Shown here piece by piece: positions 60,401 through 64,000 of a stretch of 64,000 bases of DNA. This DNA comes from Patella vulgata. Its lineage: Eukaryota; Mollusca; Gastropoda; Patellidae. Position 1 is the first letter of the stretch, and each line of letters begins with the position of its first letter. The translations under genes and the position numbers were made by a program. The stretch spans positions 16,852,591 to 16,916,590 of the forward strand of contig NC_065879.2 of the NCBI RefSeq assembly GCF_932274485.2, written 5' to 3'. A model generated the notes under the pieces. That model did not search any database. It saw nothing but the letters and a program-made list of their open reading frames with translations, and had not been told where the DNA came from.

Positions 60401-61782
60401 AGATTTAGAAAGAAGTAAAACTTCGCTGTGCTTAAACGGTTGAGACTCACAATACAAAATCAACTGATGCACATATTGTGTTAAATTATACATGTATAAT
60501 AAATAGCTTGGGTTTTTCGAACTTAATCCCAACCACATTAGAAAACTGAAACATATCTGATACCACATACAAGTAAAATGAAGTTGGGTTTCATGGACTG
60601 GGCTAAAGAAGACGGGCATATGCCATGTGCAACATGCTATGAGGGAAATTTTGCCTGGACAGCAGTGATGTATATGTAGTCTACTCTTATTTCGAATTTC
60701 AACTGTCAAGGATTCTTATATGTGCATGCCAATGTGCACATGGGCCTTGGTTTTTCGTCCTATGAGAATGACTGTATGTTGTCCCTTGCCAGACCCTCTG
60801 TCTTACCTTTGTTGACCTATGCCTAAGATGTATATTCGAAATGTTTTTATATTTTACATTGGTAACCTCCAGACCTCACACCATTCTTGAATTAACTCAT
60901 TTTATCCCAAATTCTATTTTATTATATTTTACATTGGTTTTATCTTTTATCTTTTCAGTGGTGCTGACTTTCGTCAATGCTTATGATGTTAAATTATCCA
61001 CAAGAGTTCAAGATCTTTTTACATACGCTAAAGTGTTGGCTCTCATTCTCATTATTATCACTGGATTCGTTCAACTTGGACGAGGTAGGTAGATAGACGT
61101 TAAACTTCGCTAGTTCCCGCTGATTAAAGATACTATATCATTTTACTGTGCATGTCATCACTTTTTATATAAGTATTTGATAAACCCTAACACTGTTATC
61201 TTTGAATCCCATTCTGGTAAATAAAATTGCTAAAACCTGGAACATCAACCCATTATATGACTGGTATCAGCTACTGAAATTCATTGCTTGAATGCCGGTT
61301 AGTCACATGGCCACCAGCAGATTTTGTCATAGGTCATGAGATGTAATCAGGGAGAGCACTAACCTAGCCCTAAGCCTTACCCTTATAATCCTAACCCACA
61401 ATCCTCGGCAACAATCACATCTCTTGACCTTAGGGAAATCTGCAGATGGCCATGTAAAATAGATCTAACCCTGAATACCAACACATTTCATAAGGAATTT
61501 ACATACCTTTTTCATGAAACCCCTTTTACCCCCACCAAAAGTTTAGGAAACCCTTATATAAAGAAACACAGTGCCCTATAACAGGGATTTTAGCCGATCA
61601 TTTACCGGAAATTGGTGGAAATATTGTCATACAGAAATCTTGATTAATAGATTTTAAAACTGATTATTTTTACTTATTTCAGGTCAATATGAAGCTTTCC
61701 TCAACCCCTTCGAACATACAGAACCTGATATCGGTAAAATATCTCTCGCATTCTACTCCGGTCTCTTCGCCTATAACGGATG
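29948..61782 (+). CDS. SLC7A5-like: LAT1/LAT2-type amino-acid transporter light chain with two alternative first coding exons (gene continues past the right edge)
   Basis: Exon 1a (29948-30473) or exon 1b (53566-54067) joins in frame to exon 2 (60959-61084) and exon 3 (61683-61782). Both first exons end one base into a codon, and exon 2 completes it as ATG (Met). Aligned from memory to human SLC7A5, the product has TM1 with the IIGSGIF substrate motif, TM2, TM3, the extracellular loop with the heavy-chain cysteine (FPDC), TM4 and TM5 ([14 protein letters not shown]), and the start of TM6 (SGLFAYNGW). The family exchanges large neutral amino acids across the plasma membrane as a disulfide-linked dimer with 4F2hc/CD98. 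Exon 3 has Asn where human LAT1 has Gly255 (FAYGGW). The remaining half, TM6 to TM12, lies off the window. Orthology within SLC7A5/A8/A7 is not settled by eye. Confidence 0.88.
30488..30832. repeat. Tandem duplication of about 165 bp just after the exon 1a donor
   Basis: AACCAACAATTCATTATCTT, TGATTTTATTTCAGTACCGA and CAGTTCAAACACGTGG in the first copy return as AACAAACAATTCATTACCTT, GGGTTTATTTCAGTGTTGAC and TAGTTCAAACACGTGG in the second. Each copy holds a TTTATTTCAG acceptor-like word. No open frame resembling transporter exon 2 follows either. Confidence 0.75.
30833..31420. other. Transporter intron, no feature recognised
   Basis: AT-rich DNA without recognised repeats or exons. Confidence 0.4.
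31421..31531 (+). mobile_element. SINE family B, 3' part with CT tail
   Basis: GACCCCTACGCGCAAGCGAA, TTATTGAAATAAAATGGCC and TAGTTTGTGTTGAGTGGGCG, then (CT)n. The TGTTAGTCCCGAAATGA block is deleted. Confidence 0.8.
31532..32460. other. Transporter intron, AT-rich, no gene seen
   Basis: TATATA-rich around 32205-32290; otherwise unremarkable. Confidence 0.4.
32462..32601 (+). mobile_element. SINE family B, head and middle only
   Basis: ACGTCTGTCATTGAGTCAAG, CACCTGTCCAACATCGTGGG and TTTTCTCTGGGTGTCCC; it breaks off after CTCACTGCTA. Confidence 0.75.
33041..33182 (-). mobile_element. SINE family A, 3' half, inverted, joined to SINE B by a (GA)n run
   Basis: CTGGGGTTTAACGCCCTACT, CCGACTGGGCTAATGAAGAC and TCGAATTCCAACTGTCAA; it ends at GTGTACACC where the (GA)n of the next SINE begins. 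Confidence 0.8.
33183..33303 (-). mobile_element. SINE family B, inverted 3' fragment with long GA tail
   Basis: (GA)n with one GTGAGC break, then TTAACGTCAGTTGAACACAA and ACTAGGTATTTGGAGACTA, the inverse of the family B end. Confidence 0.7.
33525..33750. repeat. Minisatellite of about 40 bp
   Basis: Five or so units of ATATAGATAGATAAATTATA plus ATAACAATTACAATACAC, with small length changes between units. Confidence 0.9.
34247..34314 (+). mobile_element. SINE family A, 3' fragment with a 4-bp duplication in the tail
   Basis: TCTTCATTAGCCCAGTTCGG, then GGGCGTTCGTTAAACTCC, in which CGTT is repeated relative to the family, then CATTTCATTTC. Confidence 0.75.
34490..34630. repeat. Tandem repeat with ATGACGTAGTTAT units
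   Basis: ATGACGTAGTTAT (or the variant ATGGCGTAGTTAT) recurs five times, separated by TATTTATTACAGT spacers. Each unit contains TGACGTA, a CRE/AP-1-like word, but no gene is close. Confidence 0.85.
34990..35080 (-). mobile_element. SINE family A, inverted 3' fragment
   Basis: TGACGCCCTACTATTCTAAT, GCGACTGGGCTGATGAAGAC and GAGGGAAATTTTGCTCGG. Confidence 0.75.
35101..35569. mobile_element. MITE family D (TTAA-ended, palindrome-bearing), copy 1
   Basis: It starts TTAAAGTAGCTAAGTCTCTA and ends as the inverse of TTAAAGGAGCTAAATCGCTA, so the outer bases form short imperfect inverted repeats, each with TTAA. Inside is the near-perfect palindrome GGTACACGAATCGTGTACC. Copies at 36692, 38548 and 55807 share the order of blocks. 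Confidence 0.8.
35805..36035 (-). mobile_element. SINE family A, worn inverted copy
   Basis: AGACGGACAAACGCCAAGGA, GTTCTTTTACGTGAACGCCA, CACTGAGAAGGGGAAACCAC and TTTTTCGACCAACAC. Confidence 0.7.
36135..36350 (+). repeat. Dispersed repeat, copy 2 (partner at 45-250)
   Basis: TCAATGTCAAGGTTTCCGTG, TAAAGGGAGATAACGTAG and CAACGTCTAGATGTTGCAAC align in order with the window's first 250 bases. Confidence 0.55.
36692..37205. mobile_element. MITE family D, copy 2
   Basis: TTAAAGTATAGCTAAGTCTC to the inverse of TTAAAGGAGCTAAATCGC, with the palindrome as GGTACACGAATCATGTACC. Same orientation as copy 1, about 1.6 kb away. Confidence 0.8.
37296..37498 (+). mobile_element. SINE family A, headless copy
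   Basis: CGTTCGGATGGGACGGAAAA, ACATTGGCGTGCGCGTAAAA and GAGCAGAACAGTAGGACG then TTAAACCCCATTT with an (ATTT)n tail. Confidence 0.85.
37500..38545. other. Transporter intron, no feature recognised
   Basis: AT-rich, no repeats matched within the window and no exon-like frame. Confidence 0.4.
38548..39034. mobile_element. MITE family D, copy 3, inverted
   Basis: It starts TTAAAGGAGCTAAATCGCTA, carries ATACACGATTCGTGTACCAA and ends near GATATTGAGTTAGGGTG, where the far end is worn. Confidence 0.78.
39035..39415. other. Transporter intron, no feature recognised
   Basis: AT-rich with a short direct repeat (AAGTTGATCATC twice) just before the next SINE. Confidence 0.4.
39416..39592 (-). mobile_element. 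SINE family B, inverted copy with long GA tail
   Basis: (GA)n at 39417-39446, then TAGGTCATTTCGAGACTAAT, TTTCAATAATTCGCTTGCAC and GATCTGGAGAAAACGCAAG. The head is lost. Confidence 0.78.
39940..40190 (-). mobile_element. SINE family A, worn inverted copy
   Basis: AAATAGGGTTTCACGTACTT, TGATACGCCATGCAAGGACA, CCAACTGGCAAGGGTTCTTG and ACTGACAAGGGGAAATAACG. Confidence 0.7.
40190..41405. other. Transporter intron, no feature recognised
   Basis: AT-rich; frames around 40267-40608 resemble no family I know. Confidence 0.4.
41414..41510. repeat. (GA)n run followed by a 32-bp direct duplication
   Basis: After (GA)n at 41414-41434, the stretch AGCACTGCACCTGAATATCT with TAGGACAAACG occurs twice in a row with one or two changes. 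Confidence 0.8.
41535..41632. repeat. Dispersed repeat F, foldback copy
   Basis: AAGGCCATCTGCAGATTTCC and TTACATCTCGTGACCTTGAG with GAAATCAGCAGGCGGTCTTG. The ends are imperfect inverse copies, as in 61290-61470. Confidence 0.6.
41640..42130. other. Transporter intron, no feature recognised
   Basis: AT-rich; a near-repeat GATCGGGTTTTTATTGTCC / GATCGTTTTTATTGTCCC lies at about 42001-42070. Confidence 0.4.
42143..42517. mobile_element. MITE family E copy
   Basis: It starts CAGTCTGATTAAAATACAGA and ends GTTTTGAACAGATTG. Flanks GTAGTATTG and GAAGTATTA agree at seven of nine bases, a worn 9-bp target duplication. The interior has GGTTGGCTAATCCGTCACGT. Confidence 0.78.
42650..42838 (+). mobile_element. 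SINE family A, strongly diverged copy
   Basis: TGTACATTGTACGTAAATAA, TTTGTAGTTGGAATTCGAAT and GTCGGAGGTTAAACCATATT with a CATTTT tail. Confidence 0.55.
43893..44092 (+). mobile_element. SINE family A, headless copy
   Basis: CGTTCAGATGGGACGAAAAC, GGCAGTTGAAATTCGACG, GCCCGTCTTCATTAGCCCGG and GTCTGACATTACAGCAC, with a CATTTCATTT tail. Confidence 0.7.
44345..44465 (+). mobile_element. SINE family A, early-body fragment with a long G run
   Basis: GCGGGTTCCCTACCTGTGTT, GGCAGAAAAAAGTTCCTCGG and GTTTCCCCTTGCTGTGGTGC, then GGACGG running into about 14 G. Confidence 0.5.
44497..44646. mobile_element. Foldback MITE with about 60-bp arms
   Basis: GTGGGCCAGTGCACAGACAC, TTGAAGGGATTAAAATATAA and CTTCTTACTACTGCTT are mirrored as AAGCAGTCGTAAGAAG, TTTTATTTTAATCCCTTCAA and GTGCCTGTGGGCCAGTGGG. 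The loop is only about a dozen bases. No coding capacity; perfect stretches suggest it is fairly young. Confidence 0.88.
44650..45885. other. Transporter intron, no feature recognised
   Basis: It contains A-runs near 45493-45525 and a G run at 45668-45679. No gene supported. Confidence 0.4.
45889..46033 (-). mobile_element. SINE family A, head and early body, inverted
   Basis: CCTTGTCAGGCCCTCCGTTC, CTTTCTCGGCCAACACCGGA and AACCACCCTGACTCCC; the 3' half is missing. Confidence 0.75.
46034..47105. other. Transporter intron, no feature recognised
   Basis: AT-rich; a small hairpin ATCTACT...AGTAGAT is at 46580-46604 and a C run at 46734-46745. Confidence 0.4.
47108..47500 (-). mobile_element. 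SINE family A interrupted by a SINE family B
   Basis: 47108-47157 (TGTGTTTTAACGCCATACTG) and 47339 onward (GGATGAAGAAAGTTTTGCCA, ATTGGCGTTTCCTTCTAATC) are the two halves of one inverted family A copy. Between them sits family B at 47158-47338. Confidence 0.7.
47158..47338 (+). mobile_element. SINE family B, internally deleted, nested in SINE A
   Basis: The head GGTCGAATGGTTAATGAGTG and GTGGTTTCGATTCCCC is kept. CCTGTCCAACCTCGTGG then jumps to CCTAGTTTGTGTCGAGTGG, losing about 140 bases, and ends in (CT)n. TTCTCCATCCG before and TTCTGCAACCG after look like a worn target duplication. Confidence 0.8.
47985..48073. mobile_element. MITE family C-related end fragment
   Basis: CTATTATAGCGAGAACTGTC, AGTTCTGTATCTAATCTTGC and CTAATGTCGCTTTAA resemble the right end of 59229-59624. 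Confidence 0.5.
48075..49000. other. Transporter intron, very AT-rich, no gene seen
   Basis: Long A/T stretches (for example 48590-48730); no repeats matched. Confidence 0.4.
49007..49322 (-). mobile_element. SINE family A, diverged near full-length inverted copy
   Basis: GAAATGGGTTTATCGTCCTG, AAGCCATGCAGTGTGCTATG, GGTTCTTTTACATGCCCTTC and GCGATCGAACACGGGACG near the head. Confidence 0.8.
49655..49965. repeat. Tandem duplication of about 155 bp
   Basis: AGTTAATGCACCGACAAAAA, GATAAAGTCAATGATTCACA and TTTCGGGTTGGTACATGTCA return as AGTTAATACACCGACAATAA, GATAAAGTAGATGATTCACA and TTTGGGTTGGTAAATATCAT. Confidence 0.75.
50185..50265 (-). mobile_element. SINE family A, tRNA-like head fragment
   Basis: CTCGACCAACACCGGGATCA, AACACGGGAGATCCACGTTA and TAACTCACTAAGC are the inverse of the head. 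Confidence 0.65.
50892..51025 (+). mobile_element. SINE family B, 3' half
   Basis: GTTTCCTCCCACTGCTGAAG, CTACGCGCAAGCTAATTTTT and CGAGTGGACGTTAAACCCC, then CT repeats. Confidence 0.85.
51030..53300. other. Transporter intron upstream of exon 1b
   Basis: CT-rich tracts at 51497-51520 and 51587-51615. A worn SINE A piece around 52190-52305 (CCCTTGTCAGCGGTGCAGAG, AAAGATCCCCTAACAG). The frame at 51648-51887 resembles no family. Confidence 0.4.
53328..53335 (+). promoter_or_regulatory. TATA box candidate for exon 1b
   Basis: TATATAAA in the context CGGTATATAAACTTTTATC, about 230 bases upstream of the exon 1b ATG, with TCAATGG about 20 bases on as a possible initiator. It supports a separate promoter for exon 1b. 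Alternatively TTTCCAG just before the ATG could be a 3' splice site of a further upstream leader exon. Confidence 0.45.
53566..54067 (+). CDS. SLC7A5-like: Transporter first coding exon 1b
   Basis: It encodes 167 residues plus one base from ATG 53566. The hydrophilic tail is residues 1-36, shorter and unrelated to that of exon 1a. From KITLLNG on it aligns with exon 1a without gaps: GSG at 53-55, YCYSELGT-like HCYSELGT at 89-96, DYAYIF at 104-109 and C152 in FPDC. It ends TGTATCA then GTAAGT, the same phase as exon 1a. Notable differences are V110 in place of E118 of exon 1a and CTLT in place of CSQA after the RP of TM3. Confidence 0.92.
54376..54608 (+). mobile_element. SINE family A, strongly diverged copy after exon 1b
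   Basis: GGGTTTCCCTTTGTCAGTGG, AGTCATTCATATGGGATGAT, TTGGAAGTTGTAATTTGATG and TAGAATGTTACACTCCATTT. Confidence 0.6.
54610..55370. other. Transporter intron, GC-richer block at 54880-55130, no gene recognised
   Basis: The block from TAGGTCCCACTGGGCG to GCTTGCTCAGTAC has a base composition unlike its surroundings, as an old inserted element might, but no ends or frame are seen. AGTAACCCATATTTAAACTG (54827) and AGTAACCCCTATTTAAACTG (55336) flank it as near direct repeats. Confidence 0.35.
55376..55605 (-). mobile_element. SINE family A, strongly diverged inverted copy
   Basis: GAGTGTGCTATGATTAAGGA, TTTCAATTGCCAAGGGATAC and ATTTATGTGCACGCCACTAG. Confidence 0.55.
55807..56220. mobile_element. 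MITE family D, copy 4, inverted
   Basis: TTAAAGGAGCTAAATCGCTA, ACACGATTCGTGTACCAATG and TATCAGAAGCCCATCTTGAT. An inner 50-base block next to the far end is missing compared with copy 3. Confidence 0.78.
56225..57445. other. Transporter intron; SINE A 3' piece at about 56685-56795 and a short duplication
   Basis: TAGCACACTGCATGCAAAAT and AAGTAAGACAATTTAATCCC with CATTCCATTTCATTT mark the SINE piece. TTCTATTGTACCAGTATCTG and GCATTTCATAGCCTTGCATA at 56880-56940 recur at 56965-57045. Confidence 0.5.
57448..57776. mobile_element. MITE family E copy
   Basis: It starts CAATCTGATATATTTCG and ends ATGTTTTAATCAGATTG. The interior shares TTTCATTGGCTAATCCCTCA and AGATCCTAGTGTAGGAAAGA with 17940-18257. 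Confidence 0.78.
58218..58457 (+). mobile_element. SINE family B with a perfect 14-bp target duplication
   Basis: Flanked by TTGTAAACTAAATA at 58204-58217 and 58458-58471. The head is GGATGGCCGAATGGTTAGCA and TGGTTTTGATTCCCC. The middle is shortened (the TGTCCAACCTCGTGGG block is deleted). The end is GTGGACGTTAAACCCCATTT with a CT tail. Confidence 0.92.
58570..58606 (+). mobile_element. SINE family B, tiny 3' fragment
   Basis: AGTCCCAAAATGACCTAGTT and TGTGTTGAGTCG match the family B end only. Confidence 0.5.
58610..59225. other. Transporter intron, no feature recognised
   Basis: AT-rich DNA without recognised repeats. Confidence 0.4.
59229..59624. mobile_element. MITE family C copy
   Basis: TTAAACATACAGTATCTGCC to CATAATGTATCTTTAA, with GGTCTTTCTTTAGGCCTGAA and ATTAATTAGACATTAATTAA inside. 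The right arm also holds TATAGTGACAACTGCCAGCT. Confidence 0.78.
59630..60570. other. Transporter intron, no feature recognised
   Basis: TTACTAATGAATCAATAT-like words at 59209 and 60095 suggest a short shared repeat. No gene seen. Confidence 0.35.
60575..60812 (-). mobile_element. SINE family A, inverted copy 150 bp before transporter exon 2
   Basis: GAAGTTGGGTTTCATGGACT, GAAGACGGGCATATGCCATG, TCTTATATGTGCATGCCAAT and CCTTGCCAGACCCTCTGTC. It is diverged, and the head is missing. Confidence 0.75.
60959..61084 (+). CDS. SLC7A5-like: Transporter shared exon 2 (TM4 end, TM5)
   Basis: The acceptor is TATCTTTTCAG and the donor GTAGGT after CGAG. It encodes [28 protein letters not shown] and [14 protein letters not shown], aligned from memory to human LAT1 CLCVLLLTAVNCYSVK and ATRVQDAFAAAKLLAL. 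Phase 1 on both sides, so either first exon can feed it. Confidence 0.93.
61290..61470. repeat. Dispersed repeat F with CCCTAA-like core, in transporter intron 2
   Basis: TGGCCACCAGCAGATTTTGT and AGGTCATGAGATGTAATC mirror GACCTTAGGGAAATCTGCAG and ATGGCCATGT across a core with CTAGCCCTAAGCCTTACCCT. Confidence 0.65.
61683..61782 (+). CDS. SLC7A5-like: Transporter shared exon 3 (start of TM6)
   Basis: The acceptor is CTTATTTCAG and the donor GTAAGT after GGATG. It encodes [16 protein letters not shown] and [15 protein letters not shown], the Trp codon being split by the intron. It aligns with LAT1 DVGNIVLALYSGLFAYGGW, the unwound TM6 that contacts substrate. Asn replaces the first Gly of YGGW. 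Confidence 0.93.
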
Positions 61783-61874
61783 GTAAGTTACAACTAGCAT
61801 CAATTTCTGGTTAAATTCCACACGTGCATGTGCAACAATTAAAATTATGAAAAAGTATGTATCTTTCTGCACAG

Positions 61875-62268
61875 GCCAGGCTAATTAAGACGGTCATATG
61901 CTATGCAGTGTGTGCTTTGGCGAAAATCATCAATTTCGGTTAAAATTCTCCAATATGCAAGAATTAAATTGAAATGAAATGGGTTTTCAGAATATATTTG
62001 TGCACAGATCATGAAGACGGGCATGTGCCATGCAGTATGCCATGGGGAAAATTTTGAATTAATTTAAATTAATAGAATTAAATGTTGTACACCAACTGGG
62101 CTAATGAAGACAGGCATACGCCATGCCGTGCGCTATGAGGGAAGTTGTAAACTCTATTTATATTCCCTGAAAGTAATGTGCAACAATAAAATGTAATAAT
62201 TTTTTGTCACAGGCAAGGCTAATGCAGACGCGCATACACCATGCATTGGGCTACGAGGGAAATTAACA
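61875..62268 (-). mobile_element. Cluster of four SINE family A 3'-end fragments
   Basis: The inverse words AATTAAGACGGTCATATGCT, CATGAAGACGGGCATGTGCC, GGCTAATGAAGACAGGCATA and GCTAATGCAGACGCGCATAC start four pieces within 400 bases. All are in the same orientation and each ends near GGGAAA, just after transporter exon 3. Confidence 0.7.
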
Positions 62269-62317
62269 CAATCATTGGATGACTGGTTTTATTTATGTTA
62301 GTGCAAGGAAAAAATAG

Positions 62318-62528
62318 AAGAGAGAGACAGAGACTTTATTTTAATAATTCGCTTGCACGTAGGTGTCTTTAGCAGTGGGAGGATACCGGAGCGGGGGACC
62401 TGGAGAAAACTCACAAGGTGGGACAGGCCCCGTGTCATGTATAACCAGGAAATCGAAACCATGGCAGTTGATTCAATGACAGACCTTATGATACAGCGCG
62501 CACGCGCTAATCATTCGGCCATCTTCCC
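62318..62528 (-). mobile_element. SINE family B, inverted near full copy
   Basis: GAGAGACAGAGACTTTATTT, ATTCGCTTGCACGTAGGTGT, AGCAGTGGGAGGATACCGGA and GACAGACCTTATGATACAGC, then the head inverse CGCTAATCATTCGGCCATC, next to a C run at 62529-62539. Confidence 0.82.
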
Positions 62529-62796
62529 CCCCCCCCCCTTAGAAATTGAAGCTATCAAAATAAATACTTCCATTATAAGATGTTGCCTATAATCAGTTCT
62601 TAGTGTCCTGTAAATTACTCCCATTTACTACAAAACAATAAAAATGTGATAGTGTTTATGAACTACTTGGATGAATCATCTATTGTGGATGGGATTGTGG
62701 TTCATTGTCTGGCAACCAATTTTTTGTTGCGGCGTAAATTGTGGTCTTTTTAAGAGAAATTGAGCAAAGTCATCCGAGTAAACACAGCTTACTAAG

Positions 62797-63070
62797 CAAT
62801 TTGTACTTTTTCTAATGCGCACAAACAAATGGAATGCCAGATTTAAACAAATACTTTTAAGATAGAAAACATGTCATACTGCAGTGTTGCAGCTAGTAAT
62901 GACTCAGCAATTCTGTAAGATACTTAAGAATATGTTTTTGTTTTCAAATTGTTCTATTTCTAATACGCACAAATAAAATGACAACTTTAAACAAATACTT
63001 TAAAATAGAAAAGAACATGCAGTGCAGGAAGCAGCTAATAATGACTCAGCGATTCTGTTAGATATTTAAC
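62797..63070. repeat. Tandem duplication of about 150 bp in transporter intron 3
   Basis: TTTCTAATGCGCACAAACAA, TTTAAACAAATACTTTTAAG and TAGTAATGACTCAGCAATTC return as TTTCTAATACGCACAAATAA, TTTAAACAAATACTTTAAAA and TAATAATGACTCAGCGATTC. Confidence 0.8.
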
Positions 63071-63371
63071 ATTACTTATATGTACATTCTATTAGTAAGT
63101 ACAATGTACAGGAGAACTGCACTACACACAAAACCGATAAGACAAATTTACAGACAAGACAAGCTACACAGATTGCAAGAAATATATAGTTAATATAGTG
63201 AATGGATCCATGGGCAGTCGTAACTGTAATAATGCAGGCTTCACTCTTACTGAAACAAAAAATAAAATTATTTACAAAAAAAGACTTAATGCACTCGGTC
63301 TTAGACATTCTAAGGAACAGTAGTTTGGGACAGTTTTGGTCTCTCAAGGCAGAATTATATTATTACCTTTC

Positions 63372-63673
63372 TTTTTTCTAATTGTGTATACATTAGAATG
63401 CACGTAAAAGATCCCTTGGCAGTTGGAATTCGATATAAGAGTAGGCGATAGTGCCGCTGCCCGGGCAAAATTTCCCTCATAGCACACTGTATGGCGTATG
63501 CCCGTCTTCATTAGCCCAGTTTAGGAGCAGAACAGTAGGACGTTAAACCCCATTTCATTTCATTTCATTTACAACCCTTTGTTACGTGACCGCCGCTATC
63601 TTTATTTGCAGTGAACCAAATTGATATAGGCCTGTTTCAAATTCGATTCATTTCATTTCATTTTTTTCTAATT
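63372..63673 (+). mobile_element. 5'-truncated SINE family A carrying 77 bp of foreign flank (3' transduction candidate)
   Basis: The target duplication TTTTTTCTAATT lies at 63372-63383 and 63662-63673. The SINE begins within the body (GTGTATACATTAGAATGCAC) and runs to AGTAGGACGTTAAACCCC and a CATTTCATTTCATTT tail. It then continues for 77 bases (63571-63647) identical to the flank of the 26293-26650 copy, and ends in a second TCATTTCATTTCATT tail. Confidence 0.88.
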
Positions 63674-64000
63674 TTCATTTCGGAACTATTTAATGTAAAC
63701 ATCTTCATGTCGACAAGGAACTGAGGTCATCGATATGTACCAAATGCTAAAGGATTTTAAAACTGATTATTTTTATGAACTTATTTTAAGTTGCTAAAAG
63801 TTTTAGTTAGTAGGAAATTGTGAAATTCGTATCACGGTTGAGTTGCTAGCAACATTAGTGATATACAATTGGACAATAAAAAATGTTGAAGGTAAAAAAA
63901 GCCCCAACAATTGGACCTGAACACTGTATTTCAAGTCTGTTTAGATAAAGCTATATTCTCAATGCATCTTCATAAATGTGAGATGTGGTTGAGTGACCAA

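Overview
The window is animal nuclear DNA. It is AT-rich, its genes are split by introns with GT/AG junctions, and it is densely seeded with short retroposons and MITEs. The genes (AXDND1, SURF2 and an SLC7 light-chain amino-acid transporter) are metazoan. Two tRNA-headed SINE families, (CT)n tails and many small foldback elements suggest a lophotrochozoan, most likely a mollusc and perhaps a gastropod. That placement is an inference from repeat style; no ribosomal or mitochondrial marker is present.

Left part, 1-14.2 kb: two divergently transcribed host genes. AXDND1 lies on the minus strand; its first seven coding exons are between 349 and 6122 and the gene runs off the left edge. SURF2 lies on the plus strand, is complete, and has six coding exons between 7259 and 14142. 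They share about 1.1 kb that carries ETS-type and YY1-type sites close to SURF2 and a SINE in the middle. A nearly whole Tc1-family DNA transposon (9158-10570) sits in SURF2 intron 2. Two small tandem duplications have copied, or resemble copies of, SURF2 splice junctions.

Middle, 14.2-29.9 kb: no host gene seen. It holds the 3' end of a LINE, many SINE copies, several MITEs, foldback elements and a 0.75-kb element with arrayed GGTCARAACCCCC ends.

Right part, 29.9-64 kb: one transporter gene of the LAT1/LAT2 type. Two homologous first coding exons (29948-30473 and 53566-54067), 23 kb apart, each encode the N-terminal cytosolic tail, TM1-TM3 and the cysteine expected to bond to the 4F2hc-type heavy chain. 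Both end in the same splice phase. Shared exons 2 and 3 follow at 60959-61084 and 61683-61782, and the gene runs off the right edge. The simplest reading is two promoters driving mutually exclusive first exons. The intron space is filled with SINEs, MITEs and minisatellites.

The genes are not an operon or a functional cluster. The most interesting items are the duplicated transporter first exon, a SINE that appears to carry 77 bases of flanking DNA from another SINE locus in this same window (3' transduction), an ETS/YY1 signature upstream of SURF2 resembling that of vertebrate SURF promoters, and the duplicated splice junctions inside SURF2. I saw no LTR retrovirus-like element, Polinton, CRISPR array, rRNA or genuine tRNA gene.
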